The notes: generated by a model not told the origin, from the sequence alone. 64,000 bases of DNA from Brachionus plicatilis (GCA_010279815.1 QEOQ01000626.1:1146932-1210931), one strand, 5' to 3'. Positions 24,815 through 37,046 are shown, counted from the first letter of the stretch. Program-made: numbers and translations.

Positions 24815-25691
24815 TAGTGTTGTAAATCGAATTGGCGATTTGGACTAATTATTCGATTCATTTCGATTTAAATTTAAGATAAAATTTGGATTGAAGTTTA
24901 AACTCAAAAAATATTTAAATTCCAAGATTAACTTAAATAATTCTAAATTCTATTTAAATTATGTTTCAATTAAAATAATTTAAACAATTTGACTAATTTA
25001 AATTTTCAGATATAACTAAAACCTACTAAAATTTTATGCTGATATCCCAATTCCATAGCATGTTCTTTTTTCAAATGACCAAGCATATTGCTTGAGGAAT
25101 TTGTATTTCTATATTCAACAGTGTGATATCAGCATTTTTATTTACTAAAATTTTCTAACTTTAATTGAATTATTTGGAAAGAGATCTTTTAATGTATTGC
25201 TTTTTGTTTATCGATCGAGTAGTAAAAGGTAAAAAATCTTGAGTTTGACTCATTTTTAAAAATATAAATTAGTTTTTAATAAAATAAAAAATAATAATTA
25301 TATATTGTTTTAGAAAGACCTTGAACAAAAAAATATTAATTGGAAAAAGAAAAAAAAAGGCAAAAAACTTTATTTTTAGAATTTATTTGTTAATTACGTT
25401 TTACAATTAATTCACTTATTATGAAAACCACCAAAATAAATTTAAATTTTCGTTTTGATTTTCATATAAAAGCTTAATAATTTGACTTTTTTAAATTCTA
25501 AATTGAATTGAATTATGATTCAAATTTAAATTTAAATTTAATTATTATTCTGGGTTTAAATTAAAACTCAAATAAAAAATTTTTTCAAATTCAAACTCAA
25601 ATTTAAAAATTATTTAATTATTTAAAAGTAAATTCATTAATATAATATTATTATTATGATTAAATTCAAATGCTATTTATTTACAACACTA
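24815..25691. mobile_element. 877-bp hAT-type non-autonomous element, 8-bp duplication GTAAAAAT
   Basis: Exact octamers GTAAAAAT flank the element at 24807-24814 and 25692-25699 and fit the hAT target consensus nTnnnnAn. The ends are inverted: TAGTGTTGTAAAT at 24815 and ATTTACAACACTA ending at 25691. The interior has many short inverted ATTTAAATTT-type words and no coding sequence, so it depends on a transposase elsewhere. It lies between the convergent 3' ends of prefoldin 4 and DNA ligase 3. Confidence 0.88.
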
Positions 25692-25852
25692 GTAAAAATT
25701 GAACAAAACTTACTATACGCTTATTTTTTTAAATCTTAATTAAACAAAATTTAAATAATTTTATTTTTTAATGACAAAAAAAAATAAAAAATCTTTTATA
25801 AAAAAATTGATAAAAATCTAAAATAAAATTAACAAAAAAACTATTTAAAAAA

Positions 25853-28800
25853 TTATTTTAATTTTTTTTTATTTTTTATACATTTCCACATTTTTTCTTG
25901 AGATACTTTCAGAGCATTTTTTGGCGTATTTTTTGGGAGGTCTTCATCCAATCTATTTACAATTACATGAGTTGCTTCGTCAAGAAAATTTTCATCCACA
26001 ATTTTTCCATCATAACTAAAAATAAATTTAATTAAAATTTTATTCAAAGTTTTTATTTTTAAATGTACGCTCTTATATATCTCTTCAAATCAGTTGATTT
26101 ATCAACACCAGAATTAATAAAAAAAATGTTGTCTTTAAACAAAGACGGCATATCCGAATCACTTTCACTATCGCTTTCACTTTTAACCTCTTTTTTTGTT
26201 TTTTTTTCTTTTTTAGCCTTTTTGCTTCTATCGTCTTCTTTTTCACCAAAAACAGATTGCTTGACTGAGCCTAGAGTCTTCTCAAGAGCCAAATCAGATT
26301 TTTGTTTTGAAGCGTCGAATAATTTCTTTAAAAAAATTGAAAAAAATTGAAAAAAATCCTAAATCTTACTCTCAATCTTTGCAAGCTTGTCGCCTCTTTC
26401 CAACTCTTATCATCTCTTAACCGAGTTACCCTTGGAAATCTGATCGATATTCCGTCAGCAGTGTGAACATCTGATTTGGAAAATTCTGCCCCAGTGAGTT
26501 CCCAGATTGGAGATTTTTTTGGATCTGTGACATAAAAATCGGGTATGAGTGATTTATTTACCACAATCCAATCAGGTGGTGAATCTTTCTTGTCTGCTTT
26601 GGTCATTTGAATTGATTTTTGAAGTTTTTCAAGAGTTTTGTCATCAAAACCATTGGCTACTTTGGTAACAGTGTGCCATTTTTGAGTCTTTTCATTCAAA
26701 CAGCCCATCAGAAATATACTCTTCATTCCTCCTTTGTTACCTGTGCCATAGTAGGCACCTAACACCACAAGATCGGCAGTATCTGCCATACTGCCCTCGT
26801 CTAGATAATCTTTTTTCACCTTGAGCCAATGCCGCTTGCCAGGCTCATAAATACTCTAAATTAAATATTAAAAAATTTAATTTAAACTAATTAACCAAAA
26901 TACTTTTGAATCCTTTAAGACTAAACCTTCAAGGCCTTCATTAATTGTTCTCATGATTAGTTTTCTCAAACAATCTGGATTCTTTGAATGAAAAAATTTG
27001 AGAAAAAAATTCAAAAATTTTCAAATAATTTTTACTTTAATCAATGTTTGCTCGGATAGCATCACTCTTCCGGGAATCTCCTTAATATGCTCTTCTAACA
27101 TTTTTCTCCTGTCTTTCATTGCCCTGAAAAATCAGCAATAAATAAAAAATTTCTGATTTATTTATTTATTTTTATTTTCAGTGGTGATTTGATAACAGTA
27201 TTTTACGAAAAATTACGTAAAATCCGAAAAGAGAAAATAACGCATTTTACGAAAAATTACGTAAATTTTCAGGATTTTGGTAAAATTCAAAATTTTTGAA
27301 AAAATGTCTTTTTTTTACTAAAAATTGAAAATTTAAGAAAGTTTTTTTTACAACAATTTAAAAATAACTATTTTTTAACCAATTTTTGAAAATTTTTTAA
27401 AAATTTTGAATTGGCCGTTTTGAATTTTACCAAATTTAACCAAAATTATTTTAATTTAATTACTTTTCGGATTTTACGTTAATTTACGTAAAATGTGGTA
27501 AAACTTGGTTAATTTACGGCATTTTACGCAATTTTTCGTAAAATACTGTTATGAAATCACCACTGTATTATTTAAACTAAATAAATAAATAATTTTGTTC
27601 AGGTGTTTTACTTGCTCATCAAGTCCTCGCCATTTAAATAGAAACAATCGAATACAAAAAAGCACACAGTTGCATCTTTGAATTCATTTTTCTAAATTTA
27701 AAAAAATTTTCAAACAAAAAATAAAAGAGACAAATTTTGGTTACTTTATGAGCTCCAAGAGTTCCAAATGGTAGGGGTTTTTTATTTTTTGTGTCATAAA
27801 GCAGAACTTCTCCATCGAGAATTATCTTGTCTGCATTAGGAAAAGCCTTGGGTATGTATTCTTTTAAATAGGAGACTTTGTGCGGCTGAACAGCCTTAAG
27901 ATTTCGGCTGAAAAAATCAAATTTGGATCCATCTTTGTGAAGCTGGAGTCGTTCACCATCGTATTTTATTTCGGCCAAAATTCCATTTTTACATTTGACA
28001 AAAGCAGACTCGACAGATTTGCATGCTTCAGCCAACATTGGTTTTACTGGCGTCATTAAATTTATCCTAATACTGAGATCTTTTTTTAAACCAGGCTTTG
28101 CGTTTTGCACTAGATCACTGACCCTTTCGACTACATCTTTTAGGTCTCGACTCACTTGAAAGGCGGCATAGGCATTTGGCGAGACCGCGTCCAGAATATT
28201 TTTGGATCCAGCATCAATTCGAAGATCTTTTTTTATCAATCTAATAAAAGTTTTCAAATCATTTTTGGTACATTTTTTGGTTATTTTTTCCAAAAGATTC
28301 AGCTGATCATTTTCTTTTGTTACCTTGGTCAGCTCATCAAGATAAGTGTCGATTTGATGAATGGTCAGTGTGCTTTTGTCTGCCGGTTTTATATTTTCTG
28401 ACTTGGTGAAAAAACTACAACAAGTCTCAGAAACATCACCTTGGTTCAAATGGGCGCTCATTTCATCAAAATCACAGTCAAAAATTTTGCTATATAATTT
28501 AACTAGTTGCTTGCTATTCAGATTAAAGACCCGATTGGTGGCACTTGGCAATATTAGCTTCAAAAATGTGTACATGTCTCCAGTAAAACCATCTTTTTTT
28601 TTTAAATAAATAATTTTAAAATATTTAAAATATTTTTATTCACCGAAAATTTTTAAAATAGCTTAATTTCTTTATTTAACTTTCTTAAGATAAATTCATT
28701 AATAAGAATTTAAATTTTAAAAATTTAAATTTTAGAATCTTATTTTTTTTAAACCGGGAATAGAAATTTTGAAAAAAAATAATTAAATTTTTGTTAAATT

Positions 28801-29379
28801 ACCTTCATTGATGCCATTCTTGAAAAATTCTCTGATAACACTACTTTTTTTCAGATGGCTGCTATCTTTGGCAACTTTGTTGCAAATTTTTTGAAATGTT
28901 TCAAATCTATTGTCATCGCTATTGATATCTATTTTAATCTTTTTGGATTTTATTTCCGTTTTGTCTATTAACTTTCTTTTTTTGTCATTTTCAGCATCAC
29001 TTTCTTCCAGGTCAGTTTTAACTTCTTCGTCCGACTGCTTCAGACTTGCTTTAGTCGGGGTTTTAGTAGTGGCTGATTTTTTACCTTTTTCCATTGAGTC
29101 TATCTTTTCAATTATTAAATCCTTATCTTTTTGATTGATTTTATCAAATCCCTGAATGTCATCTGCACTTTCGATTACCTTGGTTGTAGCTCTTGCTCGT
29201 TTAAACGAATCGAATAGACAGTCTATATGATAGTATTGCTTCATTTCTGTGTCTGAGTCACCAAATGCATTTGGCACCAATTTTCCAAGACGCACCGCAC
29301 CTTTTTCGAGTTCTTGCTTACATTTCTTGCATTTGCTCACTCGCTTGGAATAATCGACCAAAAAATTCAAATCGCTCAT
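25853..29379 (-). CDS. LIG3: DNA ligase 3, eight coding exons
   Basis: Exons: 29379..28803, 28592..27745, 27691..27612, 27123..27036, 26981..26904, 26855..26370, 26325..26069, 26015..25853; all phases join, giving 858 aa (human nuclear form about 922). ATP-dependent ligase for single-strand break and base-excision repair, acting with XRCC1, and also in mitochondria. Order: PARP-type zinc finger (residues 1-95, CKKC and HIDC ligands), acidic/Lys-rich linker, DNA-binding domain (from about 193), adenylation domain with AEIKYDGER (catalytic Lys about 402), OB-fold ending in HTADGISIRFPR, Lys/Glu/Ser linker, and a C-terminal BRCT (about 775-858; RYIRAYDGK, conserved Trp in EKMWKCI). I start at MSDLNFLVDYSKR, the first ATG after an in-frame stop. 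No mitochondrial leader is visible in this frame; it would need an upstream exon. The third intron contains a foldback MITE. Confidence 0.95.
27179..27565 (-). mobile_element. 387-bp foldback MITE inside a DNA ligase 3 intron
   Basis: The ends are CAGTGGTGATTTGATAACAG on the left and, reverse-complemented, CAGTGGTGATTTCATAACAG on the right. The arms continue with AGTATTTTACGAAAAATTACG and repeated ACGTAAAATSCG words. Only the right side is followed by TA (27566-27567), so the target duplication is unconfirmed. It occupies most of the 488-nt intron between coding exons 3 and 4, whereas the other introns of the gene are mostly 50-210 nt. The CAGTGG start recalls the element at 12555. Confidence 0.82.
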
Positions 29380-30549
29380 TCTTTTTTCATCCGACTCCAA
29401 CAAAATATACTCTTTTATTTATAGTTGAATTTTTTAGCTCAATGTAGAGTTTATTTATGAATTTTTTTGTTCTTATTTATGAGATGCATGTTTAAGCATG
29501 TTTTTATTTTCGAGCAAAAATTAAAATTTTTTGATTAATTATTGTAAATGAACGTTAAAAAGATGTAAATTTAATATATCTGTCTTTGTAACAAAATATA
29601 CTATTAAATAAAATTTTGTAAAAATTTAATTTTTTAAATTCTTATTTTTTTGAGGTATTTTGTTATTATTTAAATTTTATTTTTTGATTATTTAAATTTT
29701 AAAAAGATTTTTTTTTTAGCATTTTTTTTAAATCAAGCTTTTTTCTTTCGGAGTTTTTCAATTTAAATCATGTTAAAATAGTTTTTAATTTCTCTTTAGA
29801 AATCTTAAAATTAATTTTTTTTCCATTAATTGAGTCCAATCTTCGCTTTTATGCTAGCCAAAAAAATTAAAATTTATTCTTGAAAAAATAAAAAATTACC
29901 GTTATTCAAATTTTGAATTAATTCTAAAAATTAAATTTTTTAAAGAATATAAATCAGATTTTCATTTAAAAAAAAAATAAAAAAATTGTTTTACTATGGT
30001 CTGGATGGTAATAATCCTAAAAGAAAAAAATCTTCCGAAAAATATTATATGATGATGAAAATAAATTTTTATCTAATTCATCTTCTTTTTTTTATATGAC
30101 CATTTATTTGACTTAATGAGATACTCTTTTATTTATAGCATTTAATTTTATAGTACAGTTCAAATTAATTAAATTATAATTCTAAATAATTAGTTTGAGG
30201 AAATATCTAAAGAGAATATTTTTTAGTCTCTGTTTAATAAAAACAAAAAAAAATTACTTATTTTTTTATCATAAAACTATAATTCTTTAACAAATAAATT
30301 AGTGCTTATCATGCTTGTTTTTAATTTTCATTTTATCAACCTAATGAGATATCCTTTGTATATCTTATTTGAATGGATAAAAAAAAATGCTATTTCAAAA
30401 ATTTATAAAAAATTTTTATTAAAAACTATTTTTATGATTTTGAACTTTCAAGATTAGAATCATTAAAATTAAAATACATAAGTAGATTTGAATCTTTCTT
30501 TTTAATTCAAAATAAACTATTTAGAAAATTTTTAATTATTTTAAAATTT
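29380..30549. other. Divergent intergenic region between DNA ligase 3 and RAB28
   Basis: About 1.4 kb separate the two ATGs, which face away from each other, so both promoters must lie here. The sequence is A/T homopolymer-rich with no ORF of note. The only motif I can single out is the X-box-like site at 30550. Confidence 0.55.
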
Positions 30550-30563
30550 ATTGTCATAGCAAC
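30550..30563 (+). promoter_or_regulatory. RFX X-box-like site upstream of RAB28
   Basis: ATTGTCATAGCAAC fits the RFX/DAF-19 X-box consensus RYYNYYATRRNRAC at every constrained position and lies 208 bp before the RAB28 ATG. RAB28 is a ciliary gene controlled by DAF-19 in C. elegans, which makes the site plausible. A degenerate match to this consensus is expected roughly once or twice in 64 kb by chance, so the evidence is contextual. Confidence 0.45.
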
Positions 30564-30771
30564 CTCTAAAGATTTGAAATATTTCCATCAGTTCATATTT
30601 TGATGTTAATTATAAAAAATTTTAATTTTTCACTCCAAATAAGTGAGCCAAGGTGTGCAAAACTTGATCATGATAAAATTCAGCACTCTTCATTAAGAAA
30701 ATTAATTTTGAATAGCATTTCACAGACACCCAACAATACCAAAATTACTAAATGCTGATCAATTTTTAAAA

Positions 30772-31488
30772 ATGTCAGATTCAGAAGATGAAGTAAAAAG
30801 CAAAAATCTGAAATTGGTGCTGATTGGTGACGGAAGTTCTGGCAAGACTTCAATATCGACGCGCTATTCCCAAGACCAATTCGAACGCCAATACAACCAG
30901 ACACTTGGCATAGACTTTTTTATGAAGCGCATCAATCTTCCCAACCACACACAGGTCACTCTTTCTGTCCACGACATCGGCGGTCAAACCTTGGGTGGCC
31001 CAATGCTTGACAAGTATCTGTACGGAGCCGACGCAGTCCTGCTTGTCTATGACATAACCAATTACAGCAGTTTTGAAAATTTGGACGACTGGTACCAGAC
31101 TGCTCTTAAGTTTTGCAATAATCCCAGCAAAAATATATTTTATGCGCTAGTTGCTAATAAATGTAAGAATTTTGGATTTTTAAAATTTTATTTTTTTTTT
31201 ATTTGAATATTTGCAGGTGATTTGGAACATTTGAGAGCTGTCAAACATGAAAAACATGTCAGGTATGCAAAAGAAAAGTCAATGCAGAGTTTTTTGGTCT
31301 CGGCAAAATCGGGTGAGTCCGTGAACACAATGTTTCTTCAGATAGCAGCTCAAATTTTGAATATACCACTGTCGCGCATACAGGTGGAAGATGAGCACAG
31401 GGTGATAAAGGCCGAGATAGTCAAATTTAAAGAGGTAAAGCCGCCCAAACCTCCGTCAAAAAAGAGCAGTATATGCTCGATTCAATAA
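30772..31488 (+). CDS. RAB28: RAB28 small GTPase, two exons
   Basis: Exons 30772..31162 and 31217..31488 (54-nt GT-AG intron, phase 1) encode 220 aa; human RAB28 has 221. A divergent Rab-like GTPase tied to the BBSome and intraflagellar transport, needed at ciliary and photoreceptor membranes. Visible motifs: MSDSEDE start as in the human protein, P-loop GDGSSGKTS (19-27), switch I threonine in QTLGIDFF, the RAB28-typical switch II HDIGGQTLGG (67-76) in place of the usual DTAGQE, NKCD (129-132) and SAKSG. The C-terminus is CSIQ, a CaaX box for single prenylation, as in human RAB28 (CAVQ). The intron falls inside the NKxD codon block. An X-box-like site lies 208 bp upstream. Confidence 0.96.
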
Positions 31489-32038
31489 GTTGTCAAAAAA
31501 TTCATTGTTAAACTAATGATAGGTCTTTGTCAAATGACTTGTGAAATTCAATCGATTAAAATCGATCTGTTGATTTTGAAATTTTTGAAATTATTTTTTT
31601 TTATCCCTTTTTTATTTTTGTCAAGATTCATTTGAAAAATATTCTAAAATTAAAATAAAATAAAATTTTATCGAAAATACTACCTGATCATTTTTGTTTA
31701 AATTTTTTATTTATTTAAGACAAGTAAATTTTCCAAGTTTTTTTATATTCATTATTCGAATTGTTCTATTCATATTTTGAATGATAAAATAGCAACAATT
31801 TAATAGCTTTTTACACAACATGTGCATAAAAGTTACATAAATTCTTTCCGTTTTTTTCAATTATTTTCATTAAATTTTTCGTTAATTCAATCACTTTAAA
31901 CATGTCCAAAAATGCTTGTCAAAATTTATCATAATAAATAAATTCTGTTAAAAGCTTTTAAATTTTAAATTTTAACTTGAATATTTTCAAAAAAAGTAAT
32001 AATTTTCAAAAAAAATAAATAAAACATTCATTAATTTA
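31489..32038. other. Intergenic, RAB28 3' flank up to the assembly gap
   Basis: No gene is seen. A short self-complementary stretch around CAATCGATTAAAATCGAT follows the stop, and AATAAA-like words occur near 31655. Confidence 0.5.
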
Positions 32039-32341
32039 NNNNNNNNNNNNNNNNNNNNNNNNNNNNNNNNNNNNNNNNNNNNNNNNNNNNNNNNNNNNNN
32101 NNNNNNNNNNNNNNNNNNNNNNNNNNNNNNNNNNNNNNNNNNNNNNNNNNNNNNNNNNNNNNNNNNNNNNNNNNNNNNNNNNNNNNNNNNNNNNNNNNNN
32201 NNNNNNNNNNNNNNNNNNNNNNNNNNNNNNNNNNNNNNNNNNNNNNNNNNNNNNNNNNNNNNNNNNNNNNNNNNNNNNNNNNNNNNNNNNNNNNNNNNNN
32301 NNNNNNNNNNNNNNNNNNNNNNNNNNNNNNNNNNNNNNNNN
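32039..32341. other. Assembly gap
   Basis: 303 consecutive Ns. Open frames drawn through it are artefacts. The content is unknown; the flanks are A/T-rich. Confidence 0.99.
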
Positions 32342-32689
32342 CTTGAAAAAATATGCTTAAATATATATAAAATAAATTTTAACGAAAAAAACGATTTTTT
32401 CAATGAAAAAAAAAATTCTTTTTGTTCGAGTTAAAAAAATTAAATACATATCTTAAAATGGCTTTTTAAACTTTAAAATACTCGGCACATTTTTCTTGCT
32501 CTTTATCTTCATCTAGCAATTACTTGAGTGTCTATTCTTTTAATAAAACCACTATCGGATTCACTTTCCAAATCAAGCATTTCAGAATATTCAGGTGAAA
32601 AAAATTATGATTTTTATTATTGTTTTTGAAATAATTTTCAAATGAAAAAAGTTTTTTTTAATAAAAAAAAAATTTTATTAATATAAAGT

Positions 32690-33095
32690 TGTTAGCGGTT
32701 AACTTAGGACTGGACTTAGACTTTGGCATTGGAAAGAATAGACAGGTTTTAGAAACTTTATTAAACTCAAACCTTGAGCTAAAAACATACACAAAACCCA
32801 TTTCAAATCTAAAAATTCTCTTTTATATATCCTTTGAATATCATTCTATTTTCTAAATTGTCTCCAAGTTAAAAATCAATTATTAGTTATAAATACAGCC
32901 TAGTAACTCCGAGTTTAGTTTAAATCTAATTCTAGCAACAAGACTAGTTACAAATTATAACTAGTATGAAAGGTCCAATATGACCAGGGAGTATAGTCAG
33001 CCTAAGCTTACAGCACCGCCAACAAAGTCATTTTAAATTGATGAAGCAATTTTATAATGTAATTTTATTTTTTATTATTATTAAAAAATAAAGAT
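32690..33095 (+). repeat. Possible retroelement 3' end
   Basis: A block less A/T-biased than its surroundings (including ACCAGGGAGTATAGTCAGCC near 32980) ends in TTTATTATTATTAAAAAATA followed by AAGATTAAAG repeats, the kind of tail left by non-LTR elements. It has no coding signature, so this is a guess from texture only. The rest of 32342-33779 shows no gene. Confidence 0.25.
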
Positions 33096-33779
33096 TAAAG
33101 ATTGCTTCAGAATTTACGAATAAAAGCTGCTCAATATGGAATTGAAAATTTTTCATAACGAAACTAAATTTTAGGCTTAGTTTTTTTCAAATTTGTAATT
33201 TGCTTTAGTTTCCAAACAATTTTAACCAAAAAATTTCTTTTCGATAAAATTAAAAATGTTCTTAAATTTATAAATCTGAAAAAAAAATTGAATCATCTTC
33301 GATTTTTAAGTTTTGTTGATATTTTTAAATGGTATATTTGACATATTTGAAATAATTACATTTTAAATTTAAAATTAATTATTTGAAATTTTTTAAATGT
33401 TTAAATTCCAAAATTGTGCTATTCAATCAAAAACAAAAATTTGGTGATAATGTTTTATTTAGTTAATTTGTAATTTTTAACTTGTAATTTTAGAAATTCT
33501 AAAATTTAGCAAAGAACTTGGTTCTTTTAAAAACGTATTCATTTTTTATTTGAAAAAAAAAAATTGAATAAAACAATTCTCATAATTTAGACACATTTTT
33601 ACAAAATGATCATCGTCAACCATGTAGCTTAGCCGCTTTTAGAATTTCATAAAGACCTAGACAAACACTTATCTATAGAGTCACACCGGAACACAAAAAA
33701 CAGTCAAAAAAAGTTACACTAATTTAACAATTGCTGTTTTTCACCCAGAAAAGAAAGCAATTCGGGCACTCAATTCTTT

Positions 33780-34418
33780 TTAAGAAGAGACATTTGAATA
33801 ATCGTGTTCGAGTATCACTGATTTTCTCAAATTTGGTCCGGATTGAATCTCACTTTTTGAATTTAAACCTAGGACACTGCTCAGTGAATTCTTAATTTGA
33901 GTTATATAAAAATTATCTGAATTAGTGTACAATTCGGGTTCGAGCCTTGGCGAAGAACTGTTTGAGCTCGACAAGGGACTCATTGCCGGACTAGAGCATC
34001 CAGAGCTGTTGTGAATTTCTGGCGCACTTGATCCTTGATTCATTATTAGTTTGTACAAAGTGGAAGTTGGTACATCGCTTGGCTTAAATGACAAATGGTC
34101 GTAGTTGTAAGAAATGCGGAACAGAGATTTCAAAGTGGACAATTCGGACTGAAGTGATTCGAGCTGATTAGTCAATTGAATTTGTTCAAGCTTTAGTTCT
34201 TTGACCACTGTGGCACATTCTTGGGTGATTGCTCGGCTTTTGGCGCGGCTTCGGCGCACAGAGTCATTATTGCGCTTTCTTCTGTCCATATAGTCCTCTC
34301 GCTCGTCCGAACTGGAGCCTCGGGCCGAGGCGTCTGCATGACGCATTGATTTTTGAATCAAATAAGAGTTATTTGGCTGGAAGAAGGAATACAAAAGTGA
34401 CTTCAGTTTCATGCTCAT
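33780..34418 (-). CDS. C/EBP-family bZIP transcription factor
   Basis: An intronless protein of 212 aa. The basic region DRRKRNNDSVRRSRAKSR (45-62) has the bZIP signature N-x7-R with the RNNxxVRxSR form typical of C/EBP proteins. It is followed by a zipper with leucines in strict heptad spacing at 75, 82, 89 and 96 and ending SLFR, as in C/EBP-gamma (LKDLF). It binds DNA as a dimer in the nucleus. Unusually the bZIP lies in the N-terminal half, leaving a Ser/Pro-rich tail of about 110 residues (SSGCSSPAMSPLSSSNSSSP) that may be regulatory or phosphorylated; C/EBPs normally end soon after the zipper. The ATG at 34418 begins MSMKLKSLLYSF. C/EBP-gamma is the closest paralogue I can suggest, not proven. 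Confidence 0.88.
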   Translation of the reverse strand: MSMKLKSLLYSFFQPNNSYLIQKSMRHADASARGSSSDEREDYMDRRKRNNDSVRRSRAKSRAITQECATVVKELKLEQIQLTNQLESLQSELSTLKSLFRISYNYDHLSFKPSDVPTSTLYKLIMNQGSSAPEIHNSSGCSSPAMSPLSSSNSSSPRLEPELYTNSDNFYITQIKNSLSSVLGLNSKSEIQSGPNLRKSVILEHDYSNVSS

Positions 34419-36938
34419 TGTCTTTTAATGAGGAAATAATTTTAAATTTTCAATTTTTTTAAAAAAATTTATTTTAGCCCTACCATTTTTCCCGGGTCAA
34501 AATTTTTCTTTTATTTGATCTGATTTAAAAATTCTAAATTAAATTTTGCTTTATATAGAGTGATGGCGTGGCAAGAAGCGTGTGGCGTTATGGCAAAAGT
34601 TGTGTAATATTCTGTAGAATTTTTTAGAATATTACGAAATGAATAGCTTTTGCATTTAAAAAATAAAAGCTTTATATAACTAAAATCAAGTTATGTAGAT
34701 TTGAAAAAGCATTTTAACAAAAATGCTTGATTATGATGCGTCTCTAAACGTGATTTAAGAAATGATTGAATTTTTATAATTTTAGTTTTGTTCAAAAATA
34801 AAATTGATATCATTTGAGTATTTAAATATAAAAATGGTGAAACTTTTCATCATTACCTAAGCAAATTTTAAACTGAATAGCATTATGATAAATTTAAACT
34901 AATAGATATTTTTTAATTTCGAAATTAAATTTTAAATTAAAAGCCATTCAATGTTAAAATGAACAAAAAATTAAACTTGAATTTTTTCAATAAATTTTAA
35001 ATATAATTTTTTAATAAAAAAGACGAAATGAATTGCAAAAAATGATAATACACTTTAAATCATTGACCCAAAATTGCTTTTTTGTTATTATTACAAAATT
35101 TAAATAATTTATAATAAATTATTGTTAAATTATGGCAGTGTATAATTATGATTTTTTCGACCCCAAACGCTTAATTTGCATGAATTAAAAAATTTAAATT
35201 TTTTTAGAAAAATATTTCGCTTTATTTTTCGGATAAATAAATAATAATATTCAAATTTTATGATTTTATTTCAATAATTTTTATTATTTATGAGATTTAG
35301 TGCTCATTTTGAATCCTCTATCATCTCAAAAATTTTTTAAATCCAATCTAAATAGTCATCGAGTCAGTTGAATACCAATAATATATAAATAAAAATAATT
35401 TTAAAAAAATTTTAATATAAAAATTAAATTTAACAGATAATTTTAAATTTTTTCAAAATGTAGCGTTTTAATGTTTCAACACCAATTTTTTCTATTTGAA
35501 TGCTAGCACTTAATTCATACTTTTACGAAAAAAATATTTAAACTATTTTTTATCAAAGCTTTCAAAATCAAGCTCAAACATCATAAATCTTTTAGTACTT
35601 TTTGAAAATTAAAAAAAATTTTTTTTTTCAATGAAAAATTTCTACTAGGGCTACCAGAAAATTGAAAAATTACTAATTAAAAAAATGAATTCTTCACAGT
35701 CAGTTTGAAACTCTGAAATTGAATCACTTTCTGGGCCACCCGTTTAAGCAATAATGGTCGCAGTCCATAAATTAAAACATTTGATATTCAATGAATTAAT
35801 TATGTTTTTAGAAAAGTAATTTAGAATTCTCTAGATGAAGAGTTTTTCAGACACATCATTCATTGTGATAAGAAATGGGCCAAGTCTCGAAATAATGATA
35901 ACAACAAATAATGATTTGACCGAACTCAACCAGCTAGGCTCATCATTAAAAGAGTACATTTAGATAAAAAAACTTGCTTGAATAACTTATTGATAGATGA
36001 AAATATACCATAGAATATAATGATTTAAATTTTATTAGACATTTTCTGTCTTTTTTTATTTTTTAAATTTTTTTCAAAAATCTAAAAATTCAGTCTAAAG
36101 AAAATATTTTATTGCTAATTGCAAAAAAGTTAGAAATTTAGTTCGAATACCACAAAATTTGAATAAAAAGCCCCAAATATTAAAAAATTTAATAAATCCT
36201 AAATTCAATGTAGAATCCAAAATTTCAAAATTATTGACCCTTTTAATTACAAAATGTTTTCAAATTTGAGACAAAGAACCAAAATTAAAAAAAAAAATTT
36301 AAAAAATAATTTTATTTCTTTATTGACAATAATTTAACTAAAATGACAAATTTAAAAACACTTTTTTTTTCAAGTACGCAATAACTTGGACATTTAAAAC
36401 TTTTTGTTATTTTTTTATCGGTCTCGAAGAATTTTTCCTATCGAATGAAAAAAATAAATTAAATTAAATTACAGAATTAAAAGAGATAAAATAAAATTAG
36501 TAATTTAGGTTTTTTTTCTTTAATTATTTTTCATTTTTATAAAAAAAGCTTGGATTTTTAAGAACAGATGCCAGTATGTTAAAAATATTAGATATCTATT
36601 TAATTTAGTGCCAATTATTATTTTTATGTATAGTCGTAATAATTGGAGAATTTTATTTTTCGAGAAAAAAAAATGTGGCTTCATATTTTAAAATAAGCTC
36701 ATCATATTTTTTAATTATTTTCAGCTTGTGATTAGTAAGAAAAATAAATTTTTGCTGTAAAATTCTATTTTTACAATATTACTCAATCATATTTTTTATT
36801 GTATCGATTGATCTTAAATTAAATTTTATCTTTTTAAAAATTCTAAAATTTACATCTAATAAAAAGTTAAGAAAATTATTAAAATTTTAAACTAAACAAA
36901 AACACTTTATTTAAAAAAAGCATTCAAAATTTTCCATA
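34419..36938. other. Divergent intergenic region between C/EBP-like gene and ENKD1
   Basis: 2.5 kb of A/T-rich sequence with no recognised gene or repeat. It must contain the promoter of the minus-strand bZIP gene at its left end and that of ENKD1 at its right end. Confidence 0.55.
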
Positions 36939-36952
36939 GTTACCATGGTAAC
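36939..36952 (+). promoter_or_regulatory. Perfect palindromic RFX X-box upstream of ENKD1
   Basis: GTTACCATGGTAAC is the ideal palindromic X-box bound by RFX factors (DAF-19 in nematodes), the master regulators of ciliary genes. It is 94 bp before the ENKD1 ATG, within the range typical for functional X-boxes, and stands out in A/T-rich DNA. ENKD1 is a centriole/cilium protein, so site and gene function agree. Confidence 0.8.
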
Positions 36953-37046
36953 TGTCATAATTCAAAAAATATTTCAACCAACTTTAAAAAAATTCAAAAT
37001 CAATTTAATTTAAACAAGCTTATAATTGACTTATTAGACCTGAAAA

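Noticed and set aside
31987..32403. 138-codon open frame across the gap
   Set aside because: It is open only because of Ns.
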